Assembly: GCF_001695835.1 (NCBI RefSeq)
Contig: NZ_MBSO01000073.1
Location: 124,001-188,000, forward strand
Direction: 5' to 3'
Origin: Ensifer sp. LC11
GTDB lineage: Bacteria > Pseudomonadota > Alphaproteobacteria > Rhizobiales > Rhizobiaceae
DNA: 64,000 nucleotides
Shown here: positions 54,679-63,373 of the stretch, piece by piece
Numbering within the stretch: the first letter of the stretch is position 1
Layout of the letters: every line of letters begins with the position of its first letter
Made by a program: the position numbers and the translations under genes
The notes under the pieces: model-generated
Told to the model about the DNA's origin: nothing
What the model saw: only the letters and a program-made list of their open reading frames with translations
The model's database searches: none

Positions 54679-55320
54679 ATGTTGTTTCGCGAAAAGGTTC
54701 TCGCCGGCATCGCCGATGGCAGCGTGACCCTGGCTTTTCGGCGCTGGACGAGGCCCACCGTTAAAACCGGCGGCACGCTGCGCACTCCGATCGGCGTTCT
54801 TGCCATCGATGCCGTCGAGGAAATCAATGAAGACGCGGTCTCGGACAACGAAGCCCGTCAGGCGGGCCATGCCGATCGCAGCGCGCTTTTGAAGGAGCTT
54901 GCCACACGACCGGACGGCCTTTGCTATCGCGTCCGCTTCCACCTTGCCGGCGAAGATCCGCGCATCGCGCTCAGGGAAGCGACAGACCTTCACAGCGAGG
55001 GTCGCGCGAAAATCGAACGCCAGCTCGCCGCCCTTGACCAAAGCGCGGGCATGACCTGGACGCTTCCGGTGCTGCAACTGATCGCCGCCCGCGACGGAAC
55101 GACGGCCGCCGAACTGGGTGCCGCGATCGGCGTAGAGAAGCAGAAGCTCAAGACCCGCATCCGCAAACTGAAGGAACTCGGGCTCACGGAAAGTCTGACC
55201 GTCGGGTATCGTCTGTCGGCGCGGGGCCGCGCCTTTCTCGATGGTATGTCGCTGAGCAAGGATCGGCCTCGGCACGCAAAGGCGGATGGCGCCGAGGACA
55301 CCATCCGCTCTTCGTCTTGA
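54679..55320 (+). CDS. ASCH-like domain protein with a winged-helix C-terminus
   Basis: A 213-residue protein. The first 110 residues ('MLFREKVLAGIADGSVTLAFRRWTRP...TPIGVLAIDAVEEI') have the look of an ASCH/PUA-like beta-barrel, a predicted RNA- or nucleotide-binding domain. Residues about 130-195 look like a winged helix ('DGTTAAELGAAIGVEKQKLKTRIRKLKELGL'). It starts one base after the LysE-type stop, so the two are co-expressed. No experimental function is known to me. Confidence 0.7.
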   Translation: MLFREKVLAGIADGSVTLAFRRWTRPTVKTGGTLRTPIGVLAIDAVEEINEDAVSDNEARQAGHADRSALLKELATRPDGLCYRVRFHLAGEDPRIALREATDLHSEGRAKIERQLAALDQSAGMTWTLPVLQLIAARDGTTAAELGAAIGVEKQKLKTRIRKLKELGLTESLTVGYRLSARGRAFLDGMSLSKDRPRHAKADGAEDTIRSSS

Positions 55321-55497
55321 GGCACATGCGAGCCGCGGCGGAGAAGAACACCTTGAAGGTTCTTCCCTACATCCCTGCGTCACGGATCACGGTGCAAGTT
55401 GGAACAGGTTATCGGTTCCGAACGCGTTTCGGAGCGACCCTTGGCAGCTGATGCGGGATGCCGGCGGAAAACGATGCCAGCTTTTCCCCGCTGGCCC

Positions 55498-55785
55498 TTA
55501 GTGGCGGCGCTGCTTGCCACCACCGTTGTTCGACAGGATGCCGAGACCAAGATCGACGTCGTTGCCGGAGAGAATTCCGTTCAGCGACTTGTTGAGGATG
55601 TTGTTGTCGGAAAGCACGTTACCGACATCGACGCTTGGTGCGACGACGATGCCGTTGGCGATACCGCCGTTGAGGACGTTGACTTTCTTGCCGGACAGGA
55701 TTCCGAGGTTCAGACCACCGGCCGACGCCTGCGAAACGGTGGCGGCCACAACTGCGATTGCGATGCAAACTGTCTTGATCGTCAT
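55498..55785 (-). CDS. Small exported Gly/Asn/Leu-rich protein of unknown function
   Basis: A 95-residue protein. Residues 1-22 are a signal peptide ('TIKTVCIAIAVVAATVSQASA'). The rest is rich in Gly, Asn, Leu and Ile and contains two copies of a 'GILSG' unit (residues 28-32 and 70-74), with Asn/Val/Asp between them. An AGGAGGTAAACCC site precedes the ATG. No domain is recognised. It is divergent from the barrel gene at 56048, across an AT-rich gap. Confidence 0.72.
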   Translation of the reverse strand: MTIKTVCIAIAVVAATVSQASAGGLNLGILSGKKVNVLNGGIANGIVVAPSVDVGNVLSDNNILNKSLNGILSGNDVDLGLGILSNNGGGKQRRH

Positions 55786-56047
55786 GGGTTTACCTCCTGT
55801 TTGACGTGTACCTGCTGTACACAACTCAGAGGATAAAATTAGCATTTCATTAATCAAGTAAGAAAGCGAGTTATAATAAACAGTTAAGCATAACATCTGC
55901 AATTTTAGCGATTGTACCACAATCCTCCGCCCGGGACTCCCGTCGCGAAATCGAGCACATATTCGGCAACGCTAATTACAACATAAAGTTTTATTAACCA
56001 CGTAACTCCATCATATCCTTATAAAGGCATCGATTGAGGAATTGGGG
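55786..56047. promoter_or_regulatory. AT-rich divergent promoter region
   Basis: The 262-bp gap between the small exported protein and the outer-membrane barrel gene is far richer in A+T than its surroundings, mainly in 55820-55920 and 55965-56040. It contains TTATAATAAAC (with TATAAT-like hexamers on both strands) and TTATTAACCACG. It probably holds both promoters; no gene is seen. Confidence 0.5.
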
Positions 56048-57214
56048 ATGCGATCATTCCCGGCCGCCGTAGTCACTCTCGCTTTCCTCACGACGACCTC
56101 CCCGGCGGCGAGCGAAACCACGCTCGACTACTCGGCCGGTTACGGCCACAGCAGCAACATTTTCGAGGATCCGCAGGTCCTGTCCGGACCATTTTGGGAA
56201 GGCAAGCTCGGCCTGCGCGGCAGCCTTGAGCTCGGCGAAGGCAAGCTCAGTTATGGTATCCGGCAGTTCGAGCGGCGGATCACCGACTTTCGTTTCGCAG
56301 ACACGCATCTCACCGGCGGCACGCTCGGCTATTCGCTTCCGCTCGGAAAGGGTCTGCTGGTGGAGATCGAGGCGGCCGCGGTCCGCAACGATTCCGGCGA
56401 TCTGTTCCTCAAGCTGCCCAACAATATCATCGGCTACCGCACCGTCGACTACTCGACGCAAACCGCTGCGAAGGTCACGGCCGAAGGCTTCGGCGGCAAA
56501 ACCGCCTTTTCGGCGAAATACGACGAGCGGCGGCGCGGCATCGCCGAATTCACCACCGACCTCATTCGCCCGACCAAGCTCGATCCGGACGTGGCGCTCG
56601 CAACCTTCGGCATCAGCCACTTCCGCCCTGTTGCCGGTGGTGAGCTGTGTCTGTGCGTCGAGTACAACCGTTCGATCATTCCCGGCAACGAGCAGGACAG
56701 CTTCACTCGCTTTCCGGCAACGACACTACGCGGCTCGCTTGCCTATGCCCGCCGCTTCGACGTCGGCCTCACCCTCATCGGCGAAGCCGGCATGATCACG
56801 CTGATGAGCGACGACCTCGGCAGCACCAGCCGCTACACCGAGCCCTACCTGCGCGCAGAGGCCAGGTGGGAAACATCCGGTGGCTTCGAGATCGGCAGCG
56901 GCTTTCGTCAGGACATCGTTATCGACGATATCGACGACGCGGTTGCCGAACTCACCCGCACCGTCTCCGCATCGGTTGCCCAGCGTTTCAATCCCTGGGT
57001 CAAGGCGAGCCTCGGCTATGAGGTAAGCCGCGCCTCCTATTATTACTATCTCTACGAACGGAAGACTGAGACCGTCACGGCCAAGCTGCTGCTCGGTCCG
57101 GAAAAGAAGCCGCAGCTCGAAATCGAGTATGCCCACGCGCTGCAGCGAGAGACCGATCCGACGCAGGACTACAGCGCCAACACCATCGTCGCCCGCATTG
57201 GCGGCTCCTTCTGA
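56048..57214 (+). CDS. Outer-membrane beta-barrel protein
   Basis: A 388-residue protein. Residues 1-about 23 are a signal peptide ('SFPAAVVTLAFLTTTSPAASE'). The mature part is made of alternating strands ('TLDYSAGYGHSSNIFEDP', 'ARRFDVGLTLIGEAGMITL') and ends in 'VARIGGSF', with the C-terminal Phe needed for outer-membrane assembly. The pattern recalls polysaccharide-secretion barrels, though no signature is decisive. The ATG at 56048 is preferred to a TTG at 56042. No export partner is adjacent. Confidence 0.83.
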   Translation: MRSFPAAVVTLAFLTTTSPAASETTLDYSAGYGHSSNIFEDPQVLSGPFWEGKLGLRGSLELGEGKLSYGIRQFERRITDFRFADTHLTGGTLGYSLPLGKGLLVEIEAAAVRNDSGDLFLKLPNNIIGYRTVDYSTQTAAKVTAEGFGGKTAFSAKYDERRRGIAEFTTDLIRPTKLDPDVALATFGISHFRPVAGGELCLCVEYNRSIIPGNEQDSFTRFPATTLRGSLAYARRFDVGLTLIGEAGMITLMSDDLGSTSRYTEPYLRAEARWETSGGFEIGSGFRQDIVIDDIDDAVAELTRTVSASVAQRFNPWVKASLGYEVSRASYYYYLYERKTETVTAKLLLGPEKKPQLEIEYAHALQRETDPTQDYSANTIVARIGGSF

Positions 57215-57319
57215 TCCCGATTACCGCTGTTGCATGGCCAATGGAGGTGTGAGACGACTTGCCACCGAAAGCGGGCCAGCTAAACGGGCCACCGCAATGG
57301 GCAAGACGAGGAGACAAGC

Positions 57320-57727
57320 ATGATCGGCTATACGATGGTCGGAACGACGGACCTGAGGCGGGCGGAGCGCTTCTACGATCCGATAATGGCGTTGATCGGC
57401 CAGGAGCGCTGCTATTGCGACGAACAGGTTTCCTCGTGGGGCCGGAAGGACGACGGCAAGGCGCCGCGCTTCTTCGCCTGCTACCCGTTCGACTCCAAGC
57501 CCGCATCGGTCGGCAACGGCGCCATGACCGCCTTCCTGGTGGAAAGCGCCGGCATCATCGATCGCCTGTTTGAAACCGCCATGGAGCGCGGCGGCAGCGA
57601 AGAGGGAAAACCGGGCTTCCGCCCGCAATACGGCGAAGGCTTCTACGCCGCCTATGTGCGTGATCCGGATGGCAACAAGCTTGCCTTCGTGTGCTACGAC
57701 GCGCACGCCACCGCCGACGTGGCCTAA
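57320..57727 (+). CDS. VOC (glyoxalase/bleomycin-resistance) family protein
   Basis: A 135-residue protein with the vicinal-oxygen-chelate fold: 'MIGYTMVGTTDLRRAERFYDPIMALIG' at the N-terminus and 'GFYAAYVRDPDGNKLAFVCYD' at the C-terminus. It is a likely metal-dependent lyase, dioxygenase or drug-binding protein; substrate unknown. It is convergent with the acetyltransferase gene and separated from it by a hairpin. Confidence 0.87.
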   Translation: MIGYTMVGTTDLRRAERFYDPIMALIGQERCYCDEQVSSWGRKDDGKAPRFFACYPFDSKPASVGNGAMTAFLVESAGIIDRLFETAMERGGSEEGKPGFRPQYGEGFYAAYVRDPDGNKLAFVCYDAHATADVA

Positions 57728-57763
57728 GTCCGCAATATCGCGGTCGTGAAATGAGCGGAGTGT

Positions 57764-57803
57764 CTGCTCCCTCACTGATCGCTTTGGACCGGAGAGGGAG
57801 CAG
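57764..57803. terminator. Hairpin between the VOC and acetyltransferase genes
   Basis: CTGCTCCCTC at 57764-57773 pairs perfectly with GAGGGAGCAG at 57794-57803 across a 20-base loop. It lies in the gap between convergent genes. No long T tract follows, so it may be a weak or bidirectional terminator. Confidence 0.5.
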
Positions 57804-57842
57804 CCAAGAAACCGCCCCCGCAGGGTTGGAGACGGAAAGGCG

Positions 57843-58433
57843 TCAGGCCGCGCGGCGGACCGGCGGCATCGCCAGTTTGCGGCCGCTGGCGACGATCATG
57901 CCGGCGGAGCCCTCAAGCCAGTTGTCCCTAAGCTCGAGCGCCAGGAACCGGTCGCGCTCGAACGGCCCGGGCATCACCAGATGCTGGGTGCGGCTCGCAA
58001 AGAAGCCGAAGCGCTCGTAATAGGCGGCGTCGCCGACGAGCAGGATCGCGCCGTGGCCGCGGTTCTTGGCCTCTTCGATCGCCGCGCGCATCAGCATGCC
58101 GCCGATGCCCTTGCCCTCGTGCTCAGGATCGACCGCGAGCGGACCGAGCAGCAGCGCCGGCACGGCATGGCCCTCGCGGCTGACGCCGGCCTCGACGTTC
58201 CAGAGCCGGACGGTGGCGATCACATGGCCATCGGCGTCCCGTGCGACGAAGGCGAGGCCTTCGGCCGGCAGACGGCCGCTGCGCAGCTTCTCCGACGACT
58301 TGCGCCGGCGCTCCGGCCCCATGGCACGGTCGAGCAGGGTCTCGCGCGCGACGACATCGCCCGGATTTTCGGCATCGATTACAAATGTGGTGGGCGCAAA
58401 GAATGCGCGCAGGGCGTCAACAACAGCGGCCAT
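57843..58433 (-). CDS. GNAT family N-acetyltransferase
   Basis: A 196-residue GNAT protein. The fold is seen in 'LAFVARDADGHVIATVRLWNV', the acetyl-CoA-binding 'LGPLAVDPEHEGKGIGGMLMRAAIEEA' (R/Q-x-x-G-x-G/A loop as EGKGIG) and 'ILLVGDAAYYERFGF', as in YhbS-type enzymes. The substrate is unknown. It lies downstream of the ornithine decarboxylase gene on the same strand, separated by a hairpin at 58492-58513. Confidence 0.87.
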   Translation of the reverse strand: MAAVVDALRAFFAPTTFVIDAENPGDVVARETLLDRAMGPERRRKSSEKLRSGRLPAEGLAFVARDADGHVIATVRLWNVEAGVSREGHAVPALLLGPLAVDPEHEGKGIGGMLMRAAIEEAKNRGHGAILLVGDAAYYERFGFFASRTQHLVMPGPFERDRFLALELRDNWLEGSAGMIVASGRKLAMPPVRRAA

Positions 58434-58491
58434 CGGGGCCTCCCGTCATCAAAACCGCTTCAGGCGGACCGAACAAGAATTGTGAAATGGC

Positions 58492-58513
58492 GCTCCCGCC
58501 CAAGGGCGGGAGC
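58492..58513 (-). terminator. Terminator after ornithine decarboxylase gene
   Basis: A perfect 9-bp stem, GCTCCCGCC-CAAG-GGCGGGAGC, lies 9 bp after the decarboxylase stop on the minus strand and is followed by a short T run (GCCATTT). Read-through into the acetyltransferase is possible. Confidence 0.65.
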
Positions 58514-58521
58514 AGACCGGA

Positions 58522-59655
58522 TCAGATCACATAGGCCTTCAGCGGCTCGAAGCCGTTGAAGGCGACGGCCGAATAGGTCGTCGTGTAGGCGCCGGTGCCT
58601 TCGATCAGAACCTCGTCGCCGATCGAGAGCGTGATCGGCAGCGGATACATGTTCTTCTCATAGAGCACGTCGGCCGAATCGCAGGTCGGCCCGGCAAGCA
58701 CGCAAGGCTCCATGTCGTCGGCATCGCGCGCCGTGCGGATCGGGTAGCGGATCGCCTCGTCCATGGTTTCGGCGAGACCGCCGAACTTGCCGATGTCGAG
58801 GAACACCCAGCGATGGGCGTCGTTGTCCGACTTCTTCGACACGAGCACGACTTCCGCCTTGATCACGCCGGCATTGCCGACCATGCCACGACCGGGCTCG
58901 ATGATGGTCTCGGGGATGTTGTTGCCGAAGTGCTTCTTCAGCGCACCGAAGATCGCCTGGCCGTAGGCTTCCGCCGTGGGCACGTCCTTCAGGTACTTCG
59001 TCGGGAAGCCACCGCCCATGTTGACCATCTTCAGCTCGATGCCGCGCTTGGCAAGCTGTACGAAGACGCGCTTGGCATCCGAGAGAGCCGCATCCCAGGC
59101 GTCGAGCTTCGTCATCTGCGAACCGACATGGAACGAGACGCCGTAAGAAACGAGGCCGTGCTGATGGGCGTAGACGAGCACGTCGACAGCCATCTGCGGA
59201 ACGCAGCCGAACTTGCGCGACAGCGGCCACTCAGCACCTTCGCCATCGGTGAGCACGCGGCAGAACACGCGAGCGCCGGGGGCCGCACGGGCGACCTTCT
59301 CGACTTCCTCGTGGCTGTCGACCGCGAACAGATTGACGCCAAGCGCGAAGGCGCGGGCAATGTCGCGCTCCTTCTTGATGGTGTTGCCATAAGAGATGCG
59401 GCTCGGGGTCGCACCGGCATCGAGCGCCATTTCGATTTCAGCGACGGACGCGCAATCGAAGGAGGAGCCGAGACCGGCGAGAAGACGCAGGACTTCCGGC
59501 GCCGGGTTGGCCTTGACGGCGTAGTAGATCGAGCTGTCGGGCAACGCGTGGCGGAATGCCTTGAAGTTGTCGCGCACGACGTCGAGGTCGACAACGAGGC
59601 ACGGACCTTCGGGTCGTCGGGTGTTGAGGAAGTCGATAATGCGTGCGGTGGTCAT
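58522..59655 (-). CDS. odc2: Lysine/ornithine decarboxylase (Odc2-type)
   Basis: A 377-residue PLP-dependent decarboxylase of the alanine-racemase-fold type, which makes putrescine from ornithine (and may use lysine). The cofactor lysine is Lys48 ('YYAVKANPAPEV'); 'VSFHVGSQ', 'EPGRGMVG' and 'GPTCDSADVLY' (active-site Cys-Asp) are conserved. It is nearly identical in pattern to the Sinorhizobium Odc2 protein I recall. The start at 59655 is chosen for its 'MTTARI' beginning; an ATG six bases upstream is open. The long leader resembles a speF RNA element. Confidence 0.93.
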   Translation of the reverse strand: MTTARIIDFLNTRRPEGPCLVVDLDVVRDNFKAFRHALPDSSIYYAVKANPAPEVLRLLAGLGSSFDCASVAEIEMALDAGATPSRISYGNTIKKERDIARAFALGVNLFAVDSHEEVEKVARAAPGARVFCRVLTDGEGAEWPLSRKFGCVPQMAVDVLVYAHQHGLVSYGVSFHVGSQMTKLDAWDAALSDAKRVFVQLAKRGIELKMVNMGGGFPTKYLKDVPTAEAYGQAIFGALKKHFGNNIPETIIEPGRGMVGNAGVIKAEVVLVSKKSDNDAHRWVFLDIGKFGGLAETMDEAIRYPIRTARDADDMEPCVLAGPTCDSADVLYEKNMYPLPITLSIGDEVLIEGTGAYTTTYSAVAFNGFEPLKAYVI

Positions 59656-60070
59656 GGCCATATTCCCCTGATCCAAAATGCTCCGCTTTCACGGAGGACA
59701 AAGGGCATACGCGCACATGCGCTGGAACCAGCCGGTGGAGACCCCGGAACCATGCATGCGCTCGATGCGCGAACGGTGAATCAAAGCCCGCCTAGGCTTC
59801 AATTCGGCTTTGTCTGCCATGGATTGGAGGGGATAACCCAACCGCACTTCCGGCAATGAAGGTGTGCCTCTTCAGTAACCCCGGCTGTTGGAAAGCCGGC
59901 AGACACCAGAAAGGCCCGCACCGTCGTTGCTTCAAGATGTCCTCGCATTTCCCGGTTGGCCGGAATAGCGACTGGAGGGGTTAGTTCCAGGTACCTTACC
60001 GATACCCTCACCTAATCGAGGGTCGGCGGACACCCACAGGCACGTGCGACTTTGGGCAAGGGCGTAGGTA
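59656..60070 (-). ncRNA. Probable speF RNA element in the ornithine decarboxylase leader
   Basis: The gene is preceded by about 400 bases with no convincing protein gene, whereas most intergenic gaps here are much shorter. Alphaproteobacterial ornithine decarboxylase genes are known to carry a conserved structured leader of about this size, the speF motif (Rfam), in the same position. The stretch contains hairpins such as CCGGCT/AGCCGG at 59881-59899. I recognise it from position and size, not from base-by-base matching, and the effector is unknown. Confidence 0.5.
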
Positions 60071-60356
60071 AGAAAAAAGCCTGTCGTAATCAAGAGTTTT
60101 TTCGCGACGGCAGTTGAATTTTTTTCCAGCCGGGCAAAACTGGCGGTGTTCACAAACATTGAACGATCTGCACAGGATCGGTCACTGCCGTAAATTATTG
60201 AAAAGGCGTCGTTATTTTCGAAATACGGCCGCATCCGCCGAAACCGGTGCGACAGGCGCAAGCGACGGACAATCTGTCGTCGGCATCATCGGCGCAAAAA
60301 GGGGCGTTCGCATCGAATCGGCGCAATGCGATTGAGAGCACGAAAGAAAGATTGCC
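60071..60356. promoter_or_regulatory. Divergent promoter region of the LysR gene and ornithine decarboxylase leader
   Basis: Apart from the leader described on the minus strand, this 286-bp gap shows only AT-rich tracts (around 60100-60125 and 60195-60215) suited to promoters. No gene or clear dyad is seen. Confidence 0.35.
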
Positions 60357-61289
60357 ATGGACACACTGACCCGCATCCGCGCCTTTATCGATGTCGTGGA
60401 CGCCGAGGGGTTCTCGGCCGCTGCCAGGCGTGTCGGCAAGTCGAAGGCGCTGCTGTCGAAATATGTGCGTGAACTCGAAGACGAGCTCGGCGCACTCTTG
60501 CTCAACCGCACCACCCGGCAGTTCTCGCTGACCGAGGCCGGCCACACCTATTACCGCACCGCATCTGAAATCCTCAAGGAGATCGACAACCTCGCCGATC
60601 TCGTGCGCGCCAACAATTCCGATCTCAAGGGACGGCTGCGCATCACCGCTCCGCGCACCTTCGTCGATGCCGAGATCGGCCAGTCGCTCGTCGACTTCGG
60701 CAAGCAGCATCCGGAACTCTCGCTCGAAATCATTTCCGACGACCGCTTCGTTGATCTCGTAGAAGAAGGCTTCGACGTCGCAATCCGCATCACCCGGCTT
60801 GAGGATTCGACGCTGATTGCGCGCAAGCTCGACGATTTCCAGGTGCTGATCTGCGCGGCGCCGGAGTTCCTGGAAAAGGTTGGCCCGATCGGCCACCCAA
60901 CCGACCTTTCCAAGATCCCCTGCATTCTCGACACCAATGGTCGCTCCTATTCCAACTGGCGCTTCGTCGAGCCCGATGGCTCTGCCTTCACCGTTCCCGT
61001 CAGCGGTCCGATCGAGGTCAACAGCCCGCTTGCGGCACTCAGGGCTGCCGTCTCCGGCATCGGGATCTCGATCATTCCGGATTTCATCGCCCGCCCGAAG
61101 ATCGCGAGCGGCGAGCTCGTGACCCTCTTTGACGATTTCCTGCCGCGCGACCGCGGCATCTATGCGATCTATCCGCACCGGCGCTATCTGCCGGCCAAGG
61201 TCAGAACGCTGGTCGACTTCCTGCACGCCTGGTTCCGCAAGCCGCGCGGGCTGCCTGAGACGGCCAGCCGAGGCGACCAGCTGATGTGA
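60357..61289 (+). CDS. LysR-family transcriptional regulator
   Basis: A 310-residue LysR protein. The helix-turn-helix is at residues 3-62 ('RIRAFIDVVDAEGFSAAARRVGKSKALLSKYVRELEDELG'), and the effector domain starts near 92 ('GRLRITAPRTFVDAEIGQSLVDFGKQHPELSLEI'). It is divergent from the ornithine decarboxylase gene, at a distance of about 700 bp; control of that gene is possible but not shown. Confidence 0.92.
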   Translation: MDTLTRIRAFIDVVDAEGFSAAARRVGKSKALLSKYVRELEDELGALLLNRTTRQFSLTEAGHTYYRTASEILKEIDNLADLVRANNSDLKGRLRITAPRTFVDAEIGQSLVDFGKQHPELSLEIISDDRFVDLVEEGFDVAIRITRLEDSTLIARKLDDFQVLICAAPEFLEKVGPIGHPTDLSKIPCILDTNGRSYSNWRFVEPDGSAFTVPVSGPIEVNSPLAALRAAVSGIGISIIPDFIARPKIASGELVTLFDDFLPRDRGIYAIYPHRRYLPAKVRTLVDFLHAWFRKPRGLPETASRGDQLM

Positions 61290-61409
61290 TCGGCAAAGTC
61301 CCAATTCCGTCCCATTTCCGGTACATTGCGGAAACGAATCGAAGGCGTCCCTGTGCGCCACATCTGATGCGCGGCGCTGTGCTGCCGCGGCCGAAAGGAT
61401 CGCCGCTTC

Positions 61410-62054
61410 ATGAGAACCAAGCGCCTCATCATGGCCGGCCTCGCCACTCTGCTTGCGCCGTCGCTGGTCTTTGCCCATCCGCATATCTTTGCAGAAGCCC
61501 GCCTTGAAGTCGTCTCGGACGACAAGGATGAAGTCAGCGAACTCAGAAATGTCTGGCGGTTCGACGAGCTGTTTTCCTCGAGCGTCGTGCTCGATTTCGA
61601 CAAGAACTCGAATGCGACGCTGGATCCGGACGAACTGGCGGAAGTCGGCCAGACGGTGCTGGAGTCGCTGTCGGAGTACAATTACTACACGACGATCCTC
61701 GACAACGGCAAAACCATCAAGGTCAACAAGCCGGCGAGCATTACGGTCGACTACAAGGACGGCCAGCTCCTGATGATGTTTGCCGTCAAGCCGGCCGAGC
61801 CGATGCCGCTCAAGGGCAAGCTCTCCTTCGGCGTCTACGATCCGACCATGTATACGGCGATGGATTTTGCGACCGACGGCGATCTGACTGTTGTCGGCGA
61901 CAAGATCAATGCCTGTGAACACAAGGTGGTTCGCCCGGATCCGGACGAGGTACTCGCTGAAAACAAGAACACCTTGACCGATGCCTTCTGGAACGATCCG
62001 ACGGGCACGGACATGTCGAAGCTCTTCGCAACCAGGATCGAGATCACATGCTGA
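61410..62054 (+). CDS. DUF1007 family exported protein
   Basis: A 214-residue protein with a signal peptide (residues 1-22, 'GLATLLAPSLVFA') followed by 'HPHIFAEARLEV', the start of the mature DUF1007 domain. DUF1007 proteins are usually encoded next to NicO nickel/cobalt exporters and are thought to be periplasmic metal-binding partners. The last codon overlaps the start of the NicO gene (62048) by 7 bases. Confidence 0.9.
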   Translation: MRTKRLIMAGLATLLAPSLVFAHPHIFAEARLEVVSDDKDEVSELRNVWRFDELFSSSVVLDFDKNSNATLDPDELAEVGQTVLESLSEYNYYTTILDNGKTIKVNKPASITVDYKDGQLLMMFAVKPAEPMPLKGKLSFGVYDPTMYTAMDFATDGDLTVVGDKINACEHKVVRPDPDEVLAENKNTLTDAFWNDPTGTDMSKLFATRIEITC

Positions 62055-63109
62055 ACAGCCGCAGGATCGGACGTCTGGTCGCCGCGACGCTGATTGTCAC
62101 GGCCCTCTCCGCGACGCTCGCAGCCGCCCAGTCGCCGCTCGGCATCGGCACGGCCGAGCCCGCGTTCAAGACCACCGGCCTCCTCGGCGGCTTTTTCGCC
62201 TGGGTCAACATGGAGCAGCAGGGCTTCTACCGCCTGATGACCAATGCGCTGAAAGGCATGCGCGAAAACCCCTGGCAGCTCTGGTCGCTGGTCGGGCTCT
62301 CCTTCACCTATGGCGTCCTTCACGCGGCGGGCCCCGGTCATGGCAAGGCGGTCATCTCCTCCTACATGATCGCCAATGAAACGGAGCTGAAGCGCGGCGT
62401 GCTGCTCTCGTTCCTCTCCTCGATCCTGCAGGGCGTGGTCGCGATCCTTTTGATCGGTGCGGTCTACCTGCTGCTGCGCGGGTCATCGATCAGCATGACC
62501 GATGCCACCCGGTCTCTAGAAATCGCAAGCTACGCGCTGATCGTGGCTTTCGGCGGCTGGCTGCTCCTGCGCAAGCTGCGCTCGATGCTGCGCCCGTCGG
62601 TCGCGCTGGCGGCGGCTGGCGATGCGCCGGTGCATGCGCACCACGCCCATGACCATCATCACCACGATCACGATCATGCGCACCACCGTCATGGTCAAGG
62701 ACATGACGGCCATCACCACGGTCCCGGCGAAGTCTGCGCCAGCTGCGGCCATGCCCACGCCCCTGACCCGTCGATGCTTGGGGGCGATCGTTTCGCGCTA
62801 CGCGAGGCGTGGTCGGCTGTGATCGCCGTTGGCCTGCGCCCCTGCTCCGGCGCGCTGATCGTGCTCTCCTTCGCGCTTTTGAACGGGCTTTATCTCGGCG
62901 GCGTTCTTTCGGTCTTTGCCATGTCGATCGGCACGGCGATCACCGTCTCGATCCTCGCGACCATGGCGGTCACCGCCAAGGGCGTCGCGCTGCGTTACGC
63001 GTCGAGCACGGCATCAGCGGCCCGCATCTCGAACGGCATCGAGATTGCCGGCGCTTTGCTCGTTCTCATTCTTGGATTGATCCTGCTCGGCGCGGCTCTG
63101 CAGAGCTGA
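62048..63109 (+). CDS. NicO/RcnA-type nickel/cobalt transporter
   Basis: A 353-residue membrane protein with six membrane helices. 'FTYGVLHAAGPGHGKAVISSYMIA' is the metal-binding HxxGPGHG-type signature, 'AVIAVGLRPCSGALIVLSFAL' is the second conserved site, and an Asp/His-rich loop lies between at about residues 197-237, probably a cytoplasmic metal sensor. It would efflux nickel, cobalt or zinc. It follows the DUF1007 gene with a 7-base overlap. Confidence 0.92.
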   Translation: MLNSRRIGRLVAATLIVTALSATLAAAQSPLGIGTAEPAFKTTGLLGGFFAWVNMEQQGFYRLMTNALKGMRENPWQLWSLVGLSFTYGVLHAAGPGHGKAVISSYMIANETELKRGVLLSFLSSILQGVVAILLIGAVYLLLRGSSISMTDATRSLEIASYALIVAFGGWLLLRKLRSMLRPSVALAAAGDAPVHAHHAHDHHHHDHDHAHHRHGQGHDGHHHGPGEVCASCGHAHAPDPSMLGGDRFALREAWSAVIAVGLRPCSGALIVLSFALLNGLYLGGVLSVFAMSIGTAITVSILATMAVTAKGVALRYASSTASAARISNGIEIAGALLVLILGLILLGAALQS

Positions 63110-63124
63110 CACCGGCACGCTGGC

Positions 63125-63331
63125 TCAAAGCCCGCGCTTGCGCTGGTAGCGCGCTCTCAGCCAGAACAGCAGGAAGAAGCCGAGCACGAAGATCACGCCG
63201 AAGACCGCCGCAAGCCAGGGCGAAATGTCGCCGAGCTTCAGCATGATCGACGGCAGCACGAAGAAGCCGAGGCCGGCGACGACGAGAATGATCGCAGCTG
63301 CGATCGCCGGTGACTTTTCCTTGTTCTGCAT
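63125..63331 (-). CDS. Small two-helix membrane protein
   Basis: A 68-residue protein with two hydrophobic segments ('AIAAAIILVVAGLGFFVLPSIML' and 'WLAAVFGVIFVLGFFLLFWL') and a basic C-terminus ('RARYQRKRGL'). No family is recognised. It converges on the NicO gene and is downstream of the acetyltransferase gene on the same strand. Confidence 0.65.
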   Translation of the reverse strand: MQNKEKSPAIAAAIILVVAGLGFFVLPSIMLKLGDISPWLAAVFGVIFVLGFFLLFWLRARYQRKRGL

Positions 63332-63373
63332 GTCTTCCTTGCCGTTGTCTGGTGCAGGGGCGGGCTTCAGGCG

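Noticed and set aside
59799-60011. 70-codon frame in the ornithine decarboxylase leader
   Set aside because: GTG start, no clear ribosome site and no family; retained only as something to test within the leader RNA.
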